Assembly: GCA_945829235.1 (NCBI GenBank)
Contig: CALZUA010000001.1
Span: 124,001-188,000, forward strand
Direction of reading: 5' to 3'
Source: an uncultured Clostridia bacterium
GTDB lineage: Bacteria; Bacillota; Clostridia; Oscillospirales; Ruminococcaceae
DNA: 64,000 nucleotides
The position numbers and the translations under genes were made by a program. Each line of letters starts with the position of its first letter. Position 1 is the stretch's first letter. Below, in pieces: positions 25,741 through 34,438 of the stretch. The notes below the pieces were generated by a model. It saw only the letters and a program-made list of their open reading frames with translations. It searched no databases and was not told where the DNA came from.

Positions 25741-25769
25741 TGACAATTCACACTGTTTTGTGCTATAAT
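25740..25769 (+). promoter_or_regulatory. Promoter of the BtuF/FecCD importer operon
   Basis: TTGACA (25740-25745), 18 bases, TATAAT (25764-25769). No Fur box or cobalamin riboswitch is recognisable in the short leader. Confidence 0.75.
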
Positions 25770-25806
25770 GATAAAGTGTTAAATTTTAAAAAAGCGAGGA
25801 TAACAA

Positions 25807-26760
25807 ATGAAAAGATTTTTGGCGATATTACTGCTTGCCGCGCTGATTGCGCTTGTTGGTTGCTCATCGGGACAAAAGGGCGGAAATTCGCAGAAAAGTG
25901 AGAATACGGTTACGTTCACGGACGCGTTGAACCGAGAGGTTACGATAGCGAAAAATCCCAAGCGAACCGCCGCGCTTATCGGGAGCTTTGCTGATGTCTG
26001 GCAGCTTTCGGGCGGCGATATTTGCGCAACCGTTGAGGACGCGTGGGACGATTTCGGTTTGGACTTGCCCGATGCCGTGAAACTCGGCGGCGCTCATTCA
26101 CCGAGCTTTGAGGCGCTGTTGTCGGCAAGCCCCGATTTCGTTATTGCGAGCGCGTCCACGGCGGCAGATGTTGAGATGAAGGAACAGCTCGAAAATGCGG
26201 GAATTACGGTCGCGTATTTTGATGTAGACAACTTTGACGATTATCTGAAAATGCTCGATATCTGCACCGATATTACCGGCAGAAAAGACCTCTACAAGCG
26301 CAACGGGCTTGATGTCAAAGCGAAAATTGACGAGATAAAATCAGATTTTTCCGCGCAGAATTTGCCCGAAAACGAACGCACCGTGCTGATTCTCCGCGCG
26401 TCCTCCGGTTTTGTCAAGGCAAAGGGCAGCGAGGGCACGATTTTGGGTGAAATGCTTAGCGATTTGGGTTGTACAAATATTGCGGACAGCGAAAAAAGTC
26501 TGTTGGAAAATCTCAGCGTTGAGAGCGTAATCCGAAGCGAGCCTTACCGAATTTTTGTCGTGACAATGGGCAACGACACGGACGCGGCGCTTGAAAATCT
26601 CAAGCGAATGATTGAAGAAAATCCCGCGTGGGGACAACTCGGCGCGGTCAAGGAAAACCGTCTGCACGTTATGGAACGGCGGCTTTTCAACATCAAACCA
26701 AACGCAGAATGGGCGGTAGCTTATGAAAAACTCGCAAAAATCCTCTCGGGGAAAGACTAA
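25807..26760 (+). CDS. ABC transporter substrate-binding lipoprotein (siderophore/cobalamin type)
   Basis: A 317-residue class III (BtuF/FhuD-like) binding protein. Lipobox ends at C19 (LVGCSS). The mature part opens with VTFTDALNREVTIAKNPKRTAALIGSF, the typical periplasmic-binding-2 start, and contains LSASPDFVIASAST and the long connecting helix. It captures an iron chelate, cobalamin or haem outside the cell for the permease and ATPase encoded next. The gene overlaps the permease gene by 38 bases. Confidence 0.9.
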   Translation: MKRFLAILLLAALIALVGCSSGQKGGNSQKSENTVTFTDALNREVTIAKNPKRTAALIGSFADVWQLSGGDICATVEDAWDDFGLDLPDAVKLGGAHSPSFEALLSASPDFVIASASTAADVEMKEQLENAGITVAYFDVDNFDDYLKMLDICTDITGRKDLYKRNGLDVKAKIDEIKSDFSAQNLPENERTVLILRASSGFVKAKGSEGTILGEMLSDLGCTNIADSEKSLLENLSVESVIRSEPYRIFVVTMGNDTDAALENLKRMIEENPAWGQLGAVKENRLHVMERRLFNIKPNAEWAVAYEKLAKILSGKD

Positions 26761-27739
26761 AATTATATTTGCTGTCGGATTTGTTTTGCTTGCAGTTTCG
26801 GCGGTGCTCGGGATAACTCTCGGCAGTACACCGCTGTCATTTGAGGAAATAAAAACCGCGTTTATCGAGGGCTTCGATACAACAGCAGGCGGCAAAATTT
26901 TCCTGTATGTGCGGCTTCCGCGAACGCTTGCGGCAATTGTCTGCGGGGGAGCGCTTGCGGTTTCGGGAGCGGTTATACAGGGCGTTTTGGCGAACAAACT
27001 CGCTTCTCCGAGCATTATCGGCGTAAACTCGGGCGCGGGGCTTGCGGTTACGCTTTGCACGGCGCTGGGCGTTTACGGCGGTTGGAAGCAGTCCTTGTTT
27101 GCGTTTCTGGGAGCGTTTGCCGTGGTTATGCTGATAAGCGTGAGCGCGCGAAAATGGGGCGCTTCGCGCGGCACGGTAATCCTGATTGGCGTTGCCGCAA
27201 ACAGTTTGCTCGGCGCGATTTCCGACGCAATTGTGACGTTTTTCCCTGAGGTCGGCGTGATGAGCAACGACTTCAAAATCGGCGAATTTTCTGCGGTTAC
27301 ATATGAAAAGCTGTTGCCCGCGGCAATTTTGATTATGGTGACAATAACGCTGTTAATCACGCTTACAAACGAGCTTGATGTGCTAACTTTCGGCGAGGAC
27401 AACGCGAAAGGTCTTGGAATGAACACGGCGGTTATGCGCACAATTTTTCTGTTGCTTTCGGCAATGCTTGCGGGTTGCGCGGTGAGCTTGGCGGGGCTTG
27501 TTTCGTTTGTGGGACTTATCGTTCCTCACGCGGTTCGCAGAATTGCCGGAAGCAAGTCATCACGCCTGATACCGCTCTGTGCCTTGTTTGGCGGGGCATT
27601 TGTCTGCCTTTGCGACACTGCGGCAAGAACGTTTTTTGCACCATACGAAATCCCCGTCGGCATTATAATGTCGGTTTTCGGCGCACCGTTTTTCGTGTTC
27701 ATTCTCATCAAAGGCAAGGGAGGACACAGCCGTGATTGA
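26723..27739 (+). CDS. FecCD family ABC transporter permease
   Basis: A 338-residue permease with about ten membrane helices. FecCD signatures are clear: LYVRLPRTLAAIVCGGALAVSGAVIQGVLANKLASPSIIGVNSGAGLAV and SLAGLVSFVGLIVPHAVRRIAG. It forms the membrane channel of the importer. Start is inside the binding-protein gene; the stop overlaps the ATPase start by eight bases, so the three genes are coupled. Confidence 0.95.
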   Translation: MKNSQKSSRGKTKIIFAVGFVLLAVSAVLGITLGSTPLSFEEIKTAFIEGFDTTAGGKIFLYVRLPRTLAAIVCGGALAVSGAVIQGVLANKLASPSIIGVNSGAGLAVTLCTALGVYGGWKQSLFAFLGAFAVVMLISVSARKWGASRGTVILIGVAANSLLGAISDAIVTFFPEVGVMSNDFKIGEFSAVTYEKLLPAAILIMVTITLLITLTNELDVLTFGEDNAKGLGMNTAVMRTIFLLLSAMLAGCAVSLAGLVSFVGLIVPHAVRRIAGSKSSRLIPLCALFGGAFVCLCDTAARTFFAPYEIPVGIIMSVFGAPFFVFILIKGKGGHSRD

Positions 27740-28496
27740 CGTGAGAAATCTGGGTGTTGGATACGGGAAAACCTCGGTTTTATGCGATGTTTCGCTGTCG
27801 CTGGAAAAGGGCAAATTTGTTTCGATTATCGGGACAAACGGTACGGGGAAAAGCACGTTGTTAAAGGCAATTCTCGGAATGATTGAGATAAATTCGGGCG
27901 AAATTTTGGTTGACGGTGCAAAATCAGCCGAGCTATCGCGAGGGGAAATTGCACGGAAAATCGCGTATCTCGCGCAGGGCAAAAGCGTGCCCGATATGAC
28001 GGTCGGGCAGATGGTTTTGCACGGGCGATTTCCGCACTTGAGCTATCCGCGCCGTTACAGCGAAAATGACCGCAAAATAGCCGCCGCGGCTCTTGAGCAA
28101 ACGGGGCTTTCGGAGTACAAAGAAACGCCGCTTCCGTCGCTGTCGGGCGGAATGCGGCAAAACGCGTATATTGCGATGTCGCTCGCTCAGCAAACGGACT
28201 ACGTTTTGTTGGACGAACCGACCTCGTACCTTGATATAACGCACCAAATTCGGTTGATGAAAACGCTTCGCGAGCTTTCTGACAGCGGCAAGGGCATAGC
28301 CGCGGTAATGCACGATTTACCGCTTGCGTTTGGTTTTTCGGACAAAATCGCCGTGCTTAACGAGGGGAAAATCGCGCTGTTTGATACTCCGGAAAACGTG
28401 TGCGAGAGCAAAATTATCGGCAAAATTTTCGGCGTTGAGCTGAAATACAATTCAACCGAAAAGTACTATTTTTACGATATGAAAGCAACTTTGTAA
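27732..28496 (+). CDS. ABC transporter ATP-binding protein (FepC/BtuD type)
   Basis: A 254-residue ATPase: Walker A GTNGTGKST, Q-loop LAQG, signature LSGGMRQNAYIAMSLAQQ (first residue pair LSGG), Walker B YVLLDEPTS, and the H-loop AVMHD. It powers the upstream FecCD permease. It is the last gene of the operon; downstream sequence is a rearranged junction. Confidence 0.95.
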   Translation: MIDVRNLGVGYGKTSVLCDVSLSLEKGKFVSIIGTNGTGKSTLLKAILGMIEINSGEILVDGAKSAELSRGEIARKIAYLAQGKSVPDMTVGQMVLHGRFPHLSYPRRYSENDRKIAAAALEQTGLSEYKETPLPSLSGGMRQNAYIAMSLAQQTDYVLLDEPTSYLDITHQIRLMKTLRELSDSGKGIAAVMHDLPLAFGFSDKIAVLNEGKIALFDTPENVCESKIIGKIFGVELKYNSTEKYYFYDMKATL

Positions 28497-28506
28497 ACGC
28501 GCGGTT

Positions 28507-28713
28507 TCACGCATTTTCTTTGTTTTCGGGAACAAGCCAGATTTCCTTTGCGATTTCAAGCAACTTTTTGTCGATTTTCCCAAACTGTGCTTCCTCGTCA
28601 AGAATGTTGAAGGCAACCGTAATCGGCTTTGCTTTTTTGTACGGGCGGTCATCGCTTGCGCAGGCGGTAAGCGATTTAAGCGCAGACTCCGCGCCGTCCA
28701 GAATACTTTGGAG
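28507..28713 (-). pseudogene. C-terminal fragment of an HD-GYP-like phosphodiesterase or phosphohydrolase
   Basis: An open minus-strand frame of 68 codons without a start, ending at TGA 28507-28509. It contains SLTACASDDRPYKKAKPITVAFNILDEEAQFGKIDKKLLEIAKEIW, close to the C-terminal end of HD/HD-GYP domains (DALTSxDRPYKKA...A..IL..EA..GK.D..L...). The HD metal-binding part is missing. The open frame stops (TGA) at the same place where the DUF998 homology on the opposite strand begins, about 28711. Confidence 0.6.
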
Positions 28714-29176
28714 TCAGCTCTCGTCGTTGTACGGACCTTGCGGGATTGTATCGATAATGGCGGTGTGCATTGCCGTGGAAAAAAGCGCGCATAAGCTGGT
28801 GAAAATCGGAATTTACCTTTTCGCGGCAATGGAGTGGGTGAGCAACGTCGGTTATACGATGTTTCCGCTCTCGGACGCGGGCACGCCGGACGGCTTCCAA
28901 AACGTAATGCACCTTGTGGTAACAGGCGCGGTTGTTGCGCTGTCGATAGCTTCGCTTGTGGTAATTTTTATCGGTACACGGAAAAACGAGCTGAAAACTC
29001 TCGGCAACCTTGCTCTTGCGGCAGTAATCCTGATGATGCTCGGAGCAATCGGCACGGGAGCTATGCCAAAGGAATATTTCGGCATACCCGAGCGGTTCAG
29101 CGTTTTCGCCGCCGCCGGTTTTAACGCAGTACTCGGCATTTGGCTGTTCCGCGGAAAGCTCGGAGAAAAGTTATAA
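28711..29176 (+). pseudogene. N-terminally truncated DUF998 membrane protein
   Basis: From about 28711 the frame reads SQLSSLYGPCGIVSIMAV...MEWVSNVGYTMFPLSDAGT...FQNVMHLVVT and then three more membrane helices, matching DUF998 integral membrane proteins, which normally have an extra N-terminal helix or two (about 200 residues). Upstream, the same frame runs into the antisense of the HD fragment, so the true 5' end is lost. An internal ATG at 28757 could give a 139-residue product but lacks a clear ribosome site. Confidence 0.65.
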
Positions 29177-29181
29177 TTATC

Positions 29182-29210
29182 TTGACAAAGATTTGATTGT
29201 GTGATATAAT
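29182..29210 (+). promoter_or_regulatory. Promoter of the small lipoprotein gene
   Basis: TTGACA (29182-29187), 17 bases, TATAAT (29205-29210). Confidence 0.85.
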
Positions 29211-29282
29211 TATCAATCGAAGCGGCACGCTTTTGTAAGCAATTTTGTTGTTGACTTTAATTTATGGAAAGGAATAATTAAA

Positions 29283-29897
29283 ATGAAAATGAGCAAAAAA
29301 ATCTTGTGTGCAATCGCCTCGGCAACAATGCTTTTGACCTTGAACGCGTGTACAAATCAGTCCAAACCCGAGCAGTCTTCATCAAGCTCTTCGGTTGCTG
29401 ATGATTATGCTTTGCAGTCCAAAATCACCTCCGCAAATATTTTGGCATCAGATATTAAGACGCAGGCAACAGAATTTTTATTGAGTGCGTACAGCGATAA
29501 AAACACTCTCAAAGCAACAGAGAAGTTTGTTGTTGTGGGGTGCAGGGTTGACGATGGAAAGTGGACAGTTACCGTAAGCGACAACATTCAGTTCGGTGAA
29601 AAAGGCGACAAGTGGCGTTGGACGGGAGATGACAAGGAAACTTGCTTTGACAGCTTTATGGCAGATGTTATGGTTGATTTCAAACAGGGTTATGCTGAAA
29701 TTTACATAATTGACGGGAAATTAAGCGGTGTTGCGACAGTGAACGGCGGCAGTTCCTCCGACATTCCCGAGGCGCTTCGCAACGAAAAAACATGGAGCGA
29801 CAGCGGGGAAATCAACTGGCAGGGCGGAAAAGCCGGTGTCGGAGATAACGGGGTTATCATTGGCACTTCTCCGACGATTACTCATAAGGGCAACTAA
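29283..29897 (+). CDS. Lipoprotein of unknown function
   Basis: A 204-residue lipoprotein: signal peptide with lipobox LNAC (C23), a Ser-rich linker, then a soluble domain of about 165 residues that I do not recognise. The helix NILASDIKTQATEFLLSAYSDKNTLK followed by strands (VVVGCRVDDGKWTVTVSDNIQ, GYAEIYIIDGKLSGVATVNGGSS) loosely recalls pilin-like globular domains, but this is not enough for a call. Own promoter and terminator; monocistronic. Confidence 0.8.
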   Translation: MKMSKKILCAIASATMLLTLNACTNQSKPEQSSSSSSVADDYALQSKITSANILASDIKTQATEFLLSAYSDKNTLKATEKFVVVGCRVDDGKWTVTVSDNIQFGEKGDKWRWTGDDKETCFDSFMADVMVDFKQGYAEIYIIDGKLSGVATVNGGSSSDIPEALRNEKTWSDSGEINWQGGKAGVGDNGVIIGTSPTITHKGN

Positions 29898-29902
29898 AAT
29901 AA

Positions 29903-29933
29903 TAGGGGCGGAAAAATCTCCGCCCTTTTTTGC
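29903..29933 (+). terminator. Terminator of the small lipoprotein gene
   Basis: GGGCGGA pairs with TCCGCCC around AAAATC, followed by six T residues (29926-29931). Confidence 0.88.
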
Positions 29934-30049
29934 ATAAAATTATTATGGCAGTCAAATTGAATAAACGTTGACAACACGCTGAAAAAGTGCTATAATACAA
30001 AAAATGACAATTTGTTTAGATAACGGTTTTACATAAAAGGAGAGAAATT

Positions 30050-30649
30050 ATGTTTTGCAGGCAATGCGGAAGCGAGTTGCCCGAAGGCACGAGTGTTTGT
30101 CCGAACTGCGGAAGGGTGAACAGGGCAAAGCCGCCCGTAAACGAAATTCCTGTGCCAACCGCCGCAAAAGTAAGCAGGAATAAAAAGGCGTTGATTGTGG
30201 TAACGGTTGCGGCTGTTCTGGCAATTGTCGCGCTTGTTGTAGTGCTGATTATTTGCAATCAGCCGCGCATTTCACCGAACAATATCCGCCCCAATACAAT
30301 CCCTCCGAGCACCTCTTATTCGGGTGATATCTCCAAAGGTGATTTGGTGAAGATTAAGCTTAACCTCAGCGTTGAACAAAATGATTTTTTCGCAAAGTAC
30401 GGCGTTGATGTAATAATCAACGGCGTGACTGTAAAAACGATAAATCAAGGCGAAACGTTTACGAGGGAAATCGAGGTTGAAAAGGGGAGCTTTACGATAA
30501 AATTCGTGAAAAACCGTTCGTCATCGGACGAAACGTTCAACCTCCAGAGCGACGCGGTTGAACCCGCCGAGTACACGGAATACGTTGACCGTGACAGCAC
30601 GATAACGCTGAAAATCAAGACGCACAAGTTGAGGATAGAGATAGTGTAA
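30050..30649 (+). CDS. Zinc-ribbon membrane protein of unknown function
   Basis: A 199-residue protein: N-terminal zinc ribbon (CRQCG and CPNCG in the first 20 residues), one membrane helix (about 46-70), a Pro/Asn-rich linker, then an extracellular beta-rich domain (about 95-199) of unknown type with VDVIINGVTVKTINQGETFTREIEVEKG. The topology is zinc ribbon inside, beta domain outside. The next gene also starts with a zinc ribbon, 21 bases downstream. Confidence 0.8.
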   Translation: MFCRQCGSELPEGTSVCPNCGRVNRAKPPVNEIPVPTAAKVSRNKKALIVVTVAAVLAIVALVVVLIICNQPRISPNNIRPNTIPPSTSYSGDISKGDLVKIKLNLSVEQNDFFAKYGVDVIINGVTVKTINQGETFTREIEVEKGSFTIKFVKNRSSSDETFNLQSDAVEPAEYTEYVDRDSTITLKIKTHKLRIEIV

Positions 30650-30670
30650 TGCGAGAAATCCGAGGTAAAA

Positions 30671-31315
30671 ATGTTTTGTGAATATTGCGGAAAACAGATT
30701 GATGACGATGCAAAATTCTGCGAGTTTTGCGGCAAAACAACCGATGAAACCGAACCCGCCGAGCTTCTGAAAATCAAATCGGAGCCGGTTGGCAGGGGAC
30801 GGATTTTGTTTGTTTTGGAGATGCTGTTGAATGTGATTGTCGCGGCTTCACCGTTCATCAAAATGTTCGATATCACCGTCATAATGCGGTTTCAGTTCAG
30901 CTTTGTCGGTATGATTGACACGGTTAACACGGCGCTTGAGGCGGGAAGAAAGCTCGGTATAAACATAAAGTTTCCCAAAACGGGAAACTTTGGCTTTTGG
31001 ATTACGGTAGTTTTGATAGGTGCCGCGGCGGCGATGGTTGTGGGATATGTTTTTCTGGTTTTGTCGATAATTTCGCTCGGTAAACGGCAGAAATTCTCGT
31101 CCTCACGGAAAAAATCCGCGGTATCGCTTTGGTGTTTTCTGGCATCGTTTGGGCTGGATTTTCTGGCGATTTTCCTGATAAATTCAAAGACCGAGGGCTT
31201 TGCTTTTTTCAGTTTTTCGCTTTTCGGGGTAAATGCACTGTTTTACATATTTGCGGCAGGCGCTGTTGCGGGAATAGTGCTCGCGTGGTGCTATAAAAGG
31301 CGGGCGAAGGCGTGA
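30671..31315 (+). CDS. Zinc-ribbon protein with four membrane helices
   Basis: A 214-residue protein with an N-terminal double CxxC zinc ribbon (CEYCG, CEFCG) and about four membrane helices (near 50, 120, 160, 190). Zinc-ribbon proteins fused to membrane helices are widespread in Clostridia and mostly uncharacterised. It probably forms an operon with the preceding zinc-ribbon gene. It ends four bases before the convergent cupin gene. Confidence 0.8.
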   Translation: MFCEYCGKQIDDDAKFCEFCGKTTDETEPAELLKIKSEPVGRGRILFVLEMLLNVIVAASPFIKMFDITVIMRFQFSFVGMIDTVNTALEAGRKLGINIKFPKTGNFGFWITVVLIGAAAAMVVGYVFLVLSIISLGKRQKFSSSRKKSAVSLWCFLASFGLDFLAIFLINSKTEGFAFFSFSLFGVNALFYIFAAGAVAGIVLAWCYKRRAKA

Positions 31316-31319
31316 AGAA

Positions 31320-31757
31320 TTATCGGCTTTCTTCGATTTCGGCAATTTTTTTAGTTTGCTGTACTGTTCCGAACGGGTGCTGAACGGGCGCGTAAATTGA
31401 GTACAGCTTTAGCGGCGTATTTCCGATATTGATGATATTGTGCCAAGTGCCTGCGGGTATAATAACCGCAAACCCACCGGTGATTTTTTGCCGGAAATTG
31501 AGCGCGTCCTTTCTTTTGCCCATTACAGCAAGCGCACAACCGTTTTCGATACGGATAAACTGATCGGTATGCGGGTGAATTTCCAGCCCGATATCCCCGC
31601 TGACAGGAATACTCATCACGGTGACTTGTAGCTGATTTCCCGTCCAAAGCGCGGTGCGATAAGTCTGATTTGCCTCGGTAATCCTCTCGATACTTGCGGC
31701 AAACGGCTCTCCGCCAAAATCCCTTATTTCCTGTTTCGGACAATGGTTTTCATACAT
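31320..31757 (-). CDS. Cupin domain protein
   Basis: A 145-residue single-domain cupin. The first cupin motif is seen in IGLEIHPHTDQFIRIENGCALAVMGK (metal ligands His-x-His with Gln/Glu) and the second in FAVIIPAGTWHNIINIGNTPLKLYSIYAP (His). It probably is a small isomerase, dioxygenase or sensor; substrate unknown. Start at 31757 after GGAGG; the ATG at 31772 lies before that site. It may be the last gene of the tetR-flavodoxin operon (75-base gap). Confidence 0.88.
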   Translation of the reverse strand: MYENHCPKQEIRDFGGEPFAASIERITEANQTYRTALWTGNQLQVTVMSIPVSGDIGLEIHPHTDQFIRIENGCALAVMGKRKDALNFRQKITGGFAVIIPAGTWHNIINIGNTPLKLYSIYAPVQHPFGTVQQTKKIAEIEESR

Positions 31758-31832
31758 AACAAACTCCTCCATATCAGTGTTTTTTACATAATATGAACCG
31801 GAGGTTATTCGTGTGAAAAAATTACGGGGCAG

Positions 31833-32360
31833 TCAGACTGTCCCGCCGTTTTTCGCATACTCAATCAATCCCGCAAGATTTTTCTTGTCAGTGAAATCAA
31901 CAGGCTCGCTAAAAGCCGCAAGAAAACCCTTGTCCTCATCGGTTGGCTCTTTGATTTTCTCGAGGTGCTTTTTAATCATCGACATCATCAGCCTGTCCGC
32001 GCCTTTGAGTTGGCTGAAATCAAACCCGCCGCGCAGGAAAAAGTGACCGATTGATTTTTGCTGTTCGGGAGTGAGCTGTTTGTTCCAAAACGGAACGGTG
32101 TCCTTTTCCTCATCAAGCATTGCTCCAACCGCAAACAAAATCAGCTTTTTCCCAGACAGCTTGCCGAGATTTTTTGTAATCAGCTTCCCGCCGTTCATCG
32201 AACCTGCGTAAATTCCGCCGCCGCAGATTATCGTATCATAATTCAAAATATCGGACAAAGCGGCATTTTCTTTTATATCGCAACCAAGCTCCTCGGTAAT
32301 CCACTCGGCGTATTTTTTCGTGTAACCGGTTTTTGACTTGTAGACAACGATTGTTTTCAT
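31833..32360 (-). CDS. Flavodoxin domain protein
   Basis: A 175-residue flavodoxin-like protein. The FMN phosphate loop is at the start (VVYKSKTGYTKKYAEWI) and the CGGGIYAGSMNGGK and FAVGAMLDEE segments form the isoalloxazine side. The arrangement resembles protoporphyrinogen oxidase HemG-type flavodoxins, but family membership beyond flavodoxin is uncertain. It starts 15 bases after tetR and should be co-transcribed under TetR control. Confidence 0.88.
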   Translation of the reverse strand: MKTIVVYKSKTGYTKKYAEWITEELGCDIKENAALSDILNYDTIICGGGIYAGSMNGGKLITKNLGKLSGKKLILFAVGAMLDEEKDTVPFWNKQLTPEQQKSIGHFFLRGGFDFSQLKGADRLMMSMIKKHLEKIKEPTDEDKGFLAAFSEPVDFTDKKNLAGLIEYAKNGGTV

Positions 32361-32375
32361 TCCAATTCCTCCAAA

Positions 32376-32969
32376 TCAAACCTTGTGTTCATCGGCAAAA
32401 TACCGAAAATGTTCCTCAATGCGCTCCATAATTTCAAGCTCGCGCTCGGGCTCGCGGTCGTACAGCTGAATGAGAATTGACACGGGCAGAGCAAACTGCA
32501 TCGCAAGCATTTCGGGGTTTCCCGCGCGCATTGTGCCGTTATCAATCATCAGTCGAAAAAGCTCCCGATAAACGCCAAGCACGCTGTCGATGTTGTATTT
32601 TGTGGTGAGCAATCCTATGCGGTGACTGCGGAACTGCTCCATTGTGAGCATTCTGCGGACTTTTCTTATCATCGTGTCGTGGAGCGTGAACTCAATTCGT
32701 TTCAGCGACAACTCAACCAGCTCGTCCATCGAAGCGGGCGTTTTTCCGGGATTTTGCGCCGTGCCGAAATTCTGCTGATAATAGCTCTCCGCCTTTTCGA
32801 TAAGCGCGTCGAGGATATCCTCCTTGCCCTTGAAATGCTTGTAGAGCGATGGACCTTTTATCCCCGCGTTCTCCGCGATAAGGTCAACTCCCACGCCATC
32901 GTAGCCCTTCTCCGAGAACAACGTAAGCGCGGACTCCAAAATTCTGTCTTTTGTCGGCATTTTTTCCAT
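32376..32969 (-). CDS. TetR/AcrR family transcriptional repressor
   Basis: A 197-residue regulator. The N-terminal helix-turn-helix is typical (MPTKDRILESALTLFSEKGYDGVGVDLIAENAGIKGPSLYKHFKGKEDIL); the C-terminal ligand domain is unassigned. The start at 32969 follows AAGGAG; the longer frame passes through its own promoter. The operator AACGCTCGTT (32991-33000) overlaps the transcription start, and the same sequence is found at the divergent promoter, so the protein likely represses itself, flavodoxin and the hydrolase operon, and is released by an unknown small ligand. Confidence 0.93.
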   Translation of the reverse strand: MEKMPTKDRILESALTLFSEKGYDGVGVDLIAENAGIKGPSLYKHFKGKEDILDALIEKAESYYQQNFGTAQNPGKTPASMDELVELSLKRIEFTLHDTMIRKVRRMLTMEQFRSHRIGLLTTKYNIDSVLGVYRELFRLMIDNGTMRAGNPEMLAMQFALPVSILIQLYDREPERELEIMERIEEHFRYFADEHKV

Positions 32970-32990
32970 TTTATTACTCCTTGCAAAGCT

Positions 32991-33035
32991 AACGCTCGTT
33001 AAGTTAATTATAGCCGAATTATTCCATATTGTCAA
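32991..33035 (-). promoter_or_regulatory. tetR promoter with operator
   Basis: Minus-strand TTGACA (33030-33035), 17 bases, TATAAT (33007-33012), then the ten-base imperfect palindrome AACGAGCGTT (33000-32991) followed by AGCTT over the start of transcription. Confidence 0.8.
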
Positions 33036-33084
33036 GATATAAATCGAAAAAAGTTCCACGGTTTAATATTTGAGATAATTTTTA

Positions 33085-33130
33085 TTGACAAAAGTGAAAT
33101 ATTGTGCTATAATAAAAGAAAACGTTCGTT
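33085..33130 (+). promoter_or_regulatory. Hydrolase operon promoter with TetR operator
   Basis: TTGACA (33085-33090), 17 bases, TATAAT (33108-33113), then AACGTTCGTT (33121-33130) followed by AGCTTA. Geometry and sequence match the tetR promoter operator. Confidence 0.8.
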
Positions 33131-33178
33131 AGCTTATTCGGTTGAGATAAACAAGATATTGCCGATTGAGGAGGAAAA

Positions 33179-33904
33179 ATGTACACGGAAGAATACGGAA
33201 AAGGGAACGATAAGATAATAGTAATGCTTCACGGCGCGAATTTTGTACACTCGTTTTCCAAGCAGTATGTTTTGGGTGAAAAATATCACTTGATTATTCC
33301 GCACCTTATGGGCTACGGCAGGGAAACCGCCAAGACTTTTGACGCGGAAAAACAGGTTTCGGAGCTTGCTGAATTTATCGCCGCGCTTGATAAAAAGGTG
33401 TTGCTTGTGGGATTTTCGCTGGGCGCGCAGATTGCGTACAAGCTGGTTTCCGAGCATCAAGAGCTGTTCTGCGGCGCGGTTATCATAAGCCCGTGGCTTG
33501 ACAAGAACGAGAAAATGCTTGCCGCGGTTTTGGCGCAGAATGAAAAGCAGTTCAAGCTGTTCAAGAAGAAGTGGCTTTGTAGCCTTGTCGGTAAGATGAA
33601 CGGGCTTTCCAAGCCGCAGAGAAAAGAGTTTGTCGAGCAGATGCAAAAGGTGACGATTGAAACGATGAGAAACGCCGTTGACAACGGCATAACTCTCGAG
33701 TCGGTCAGGGGCTTTGAAAATGTGCAAATTCCCGTGTACGCGCTTGCCGGTGCAAAGGAGCAGGCTGAGGTTACGGGAAGCGTTCGGGCAATGTCCGAGA
33801 AAAACCCGAACTGCAAGTATGAAATCTGGGAAAAAGCCACGCACAATATCCCGCCGCTGTTTTCGGAGCGCTTGAACGGGTTGATTGAGAAAATGGCTGA
33901 ATGA
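33179..33904 (+). CDS. Alpha/beta hydrolase
   Basis: A 241-residue alpha/beta hydrolase with oxyanion region MLHGANF, nucleophile elbow GFSLG, a lid region, and the acid and base near the end (PVYALAGAKEQ and KATHNIPPLF with the catalytic His). Probable esterase or lipase-like hydrolase in the cytosol; substrate unknown. First gene of the operon facing tetR, starting after GAGGAGG. Confidence 0.88.
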   Translation: MYTEEYGKGNDKIIVMLHGANFVHSFSKQYVLGEKYHLIIPHLMGYGRETAKTFDAEKQVSELAEFIAALDKKVLLVGFSLGAQIAYKLVSEHQELFCGAVIISPWLDKNEKMLAAVLAQNEKQFKLFKKKWLCSLVGKMNGLSKPQRKEFVEQMQKVTIETMRNAVDNGITLESVRGFENVQIPVYALAGAKEQAEVTGSVRAMSEKNPNCKYEIWEKATHNIPPLFSERLNGLIEKMAE

Positions 33905-33916
33905 ACGGGAGAAAAA

Positions 33917-34429
33917 ATGATTGTTTTGATAACGGGCGCATCGCACACGGGAAAAACGGCGCTTGCACAAAAATTGCTTGAAAAGTATAAGTTTCCGTAT
34001 TTGTTGATTGACCACCTCAAAATGGGGTTAATCCGAAGCGGCAACACCGAGCTTACTCCCCTTAGCGATAACGATGACCTAACTGAATATTTGTGGAAAA
34101 TCGTCCGCGAGATGATAAAAACCGCCGTTGAGAATCGGCAAAAACTTATCGTTGAGGGCTGTTATATCCCATTTGATTGGCAAAAGGATTTTACGCGCGA
34201 GTATTTGGAGAGTATCAGATACATTTGTCTTGTGATGAGCGAGAATTACATAAGAAACCATTTTGCCGATATCAAGGGATATGCAAATGTTATCGAAAAC
34301 CGTCTGGACGATGACTGCACGTTGCAAAGCGTGCTGGAGGATAACGCGAGGGTTTTGGCGCTTGCTCAAAAGCACGGGCAAAATTATGTGCTGATTGACG
34401 ATGAGTACAGGGTTGATGTTGATTTATAG
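33917..34429 (+). CDS. P-loop kinase-like AAA protein
   Basis: A 170-residue P-loop protein with Walker A GASHTGKTAL at residues 7-16 and LIVEGCYIPFDW in the strand typical of small-molecule kinases of the adenylate-kinase group. The segment LLIDHLKMGLIRS resembles proteins labelled 2-phosphoglycerate kinase-like. It starts 12 bases after the hydrolase gene. Its stop is TAG, and the following gene starts in the same frame ten bases on with GGAG between. Confidence 0.75.
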   Translation: MIVLITGASHTGKTALAQKLLEKYKFPYLLIDHLKMGLIRSGNTELTPLSDNDDLTEYLWKIVREMIKTAVENRQKLIVEGCYIPFDWQKDFTREYLESIRYICLVMSENYIRNHFADIKGYANVIENRLDDDCTLQSVLEDNARVLALAQKHGQNYVLIDDEYRVDVDL

Positions 34430-34438
34430 GAGATAAAA

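Noticed and set aside
24725-25806. Cobalamin riboswitch or Fur box ahead of the BtuF/FecCD importer
   Set aside because: The leader between the promoter and the ATG at 25807 is under 40 bases and holds no such element.
28452-28829. A 125-residue minus-strand frame over the rearranged junction
   Set aside because: It is Arg/Ser-rich and out of frame with both the HD fragment and the ABC ATPase gene.
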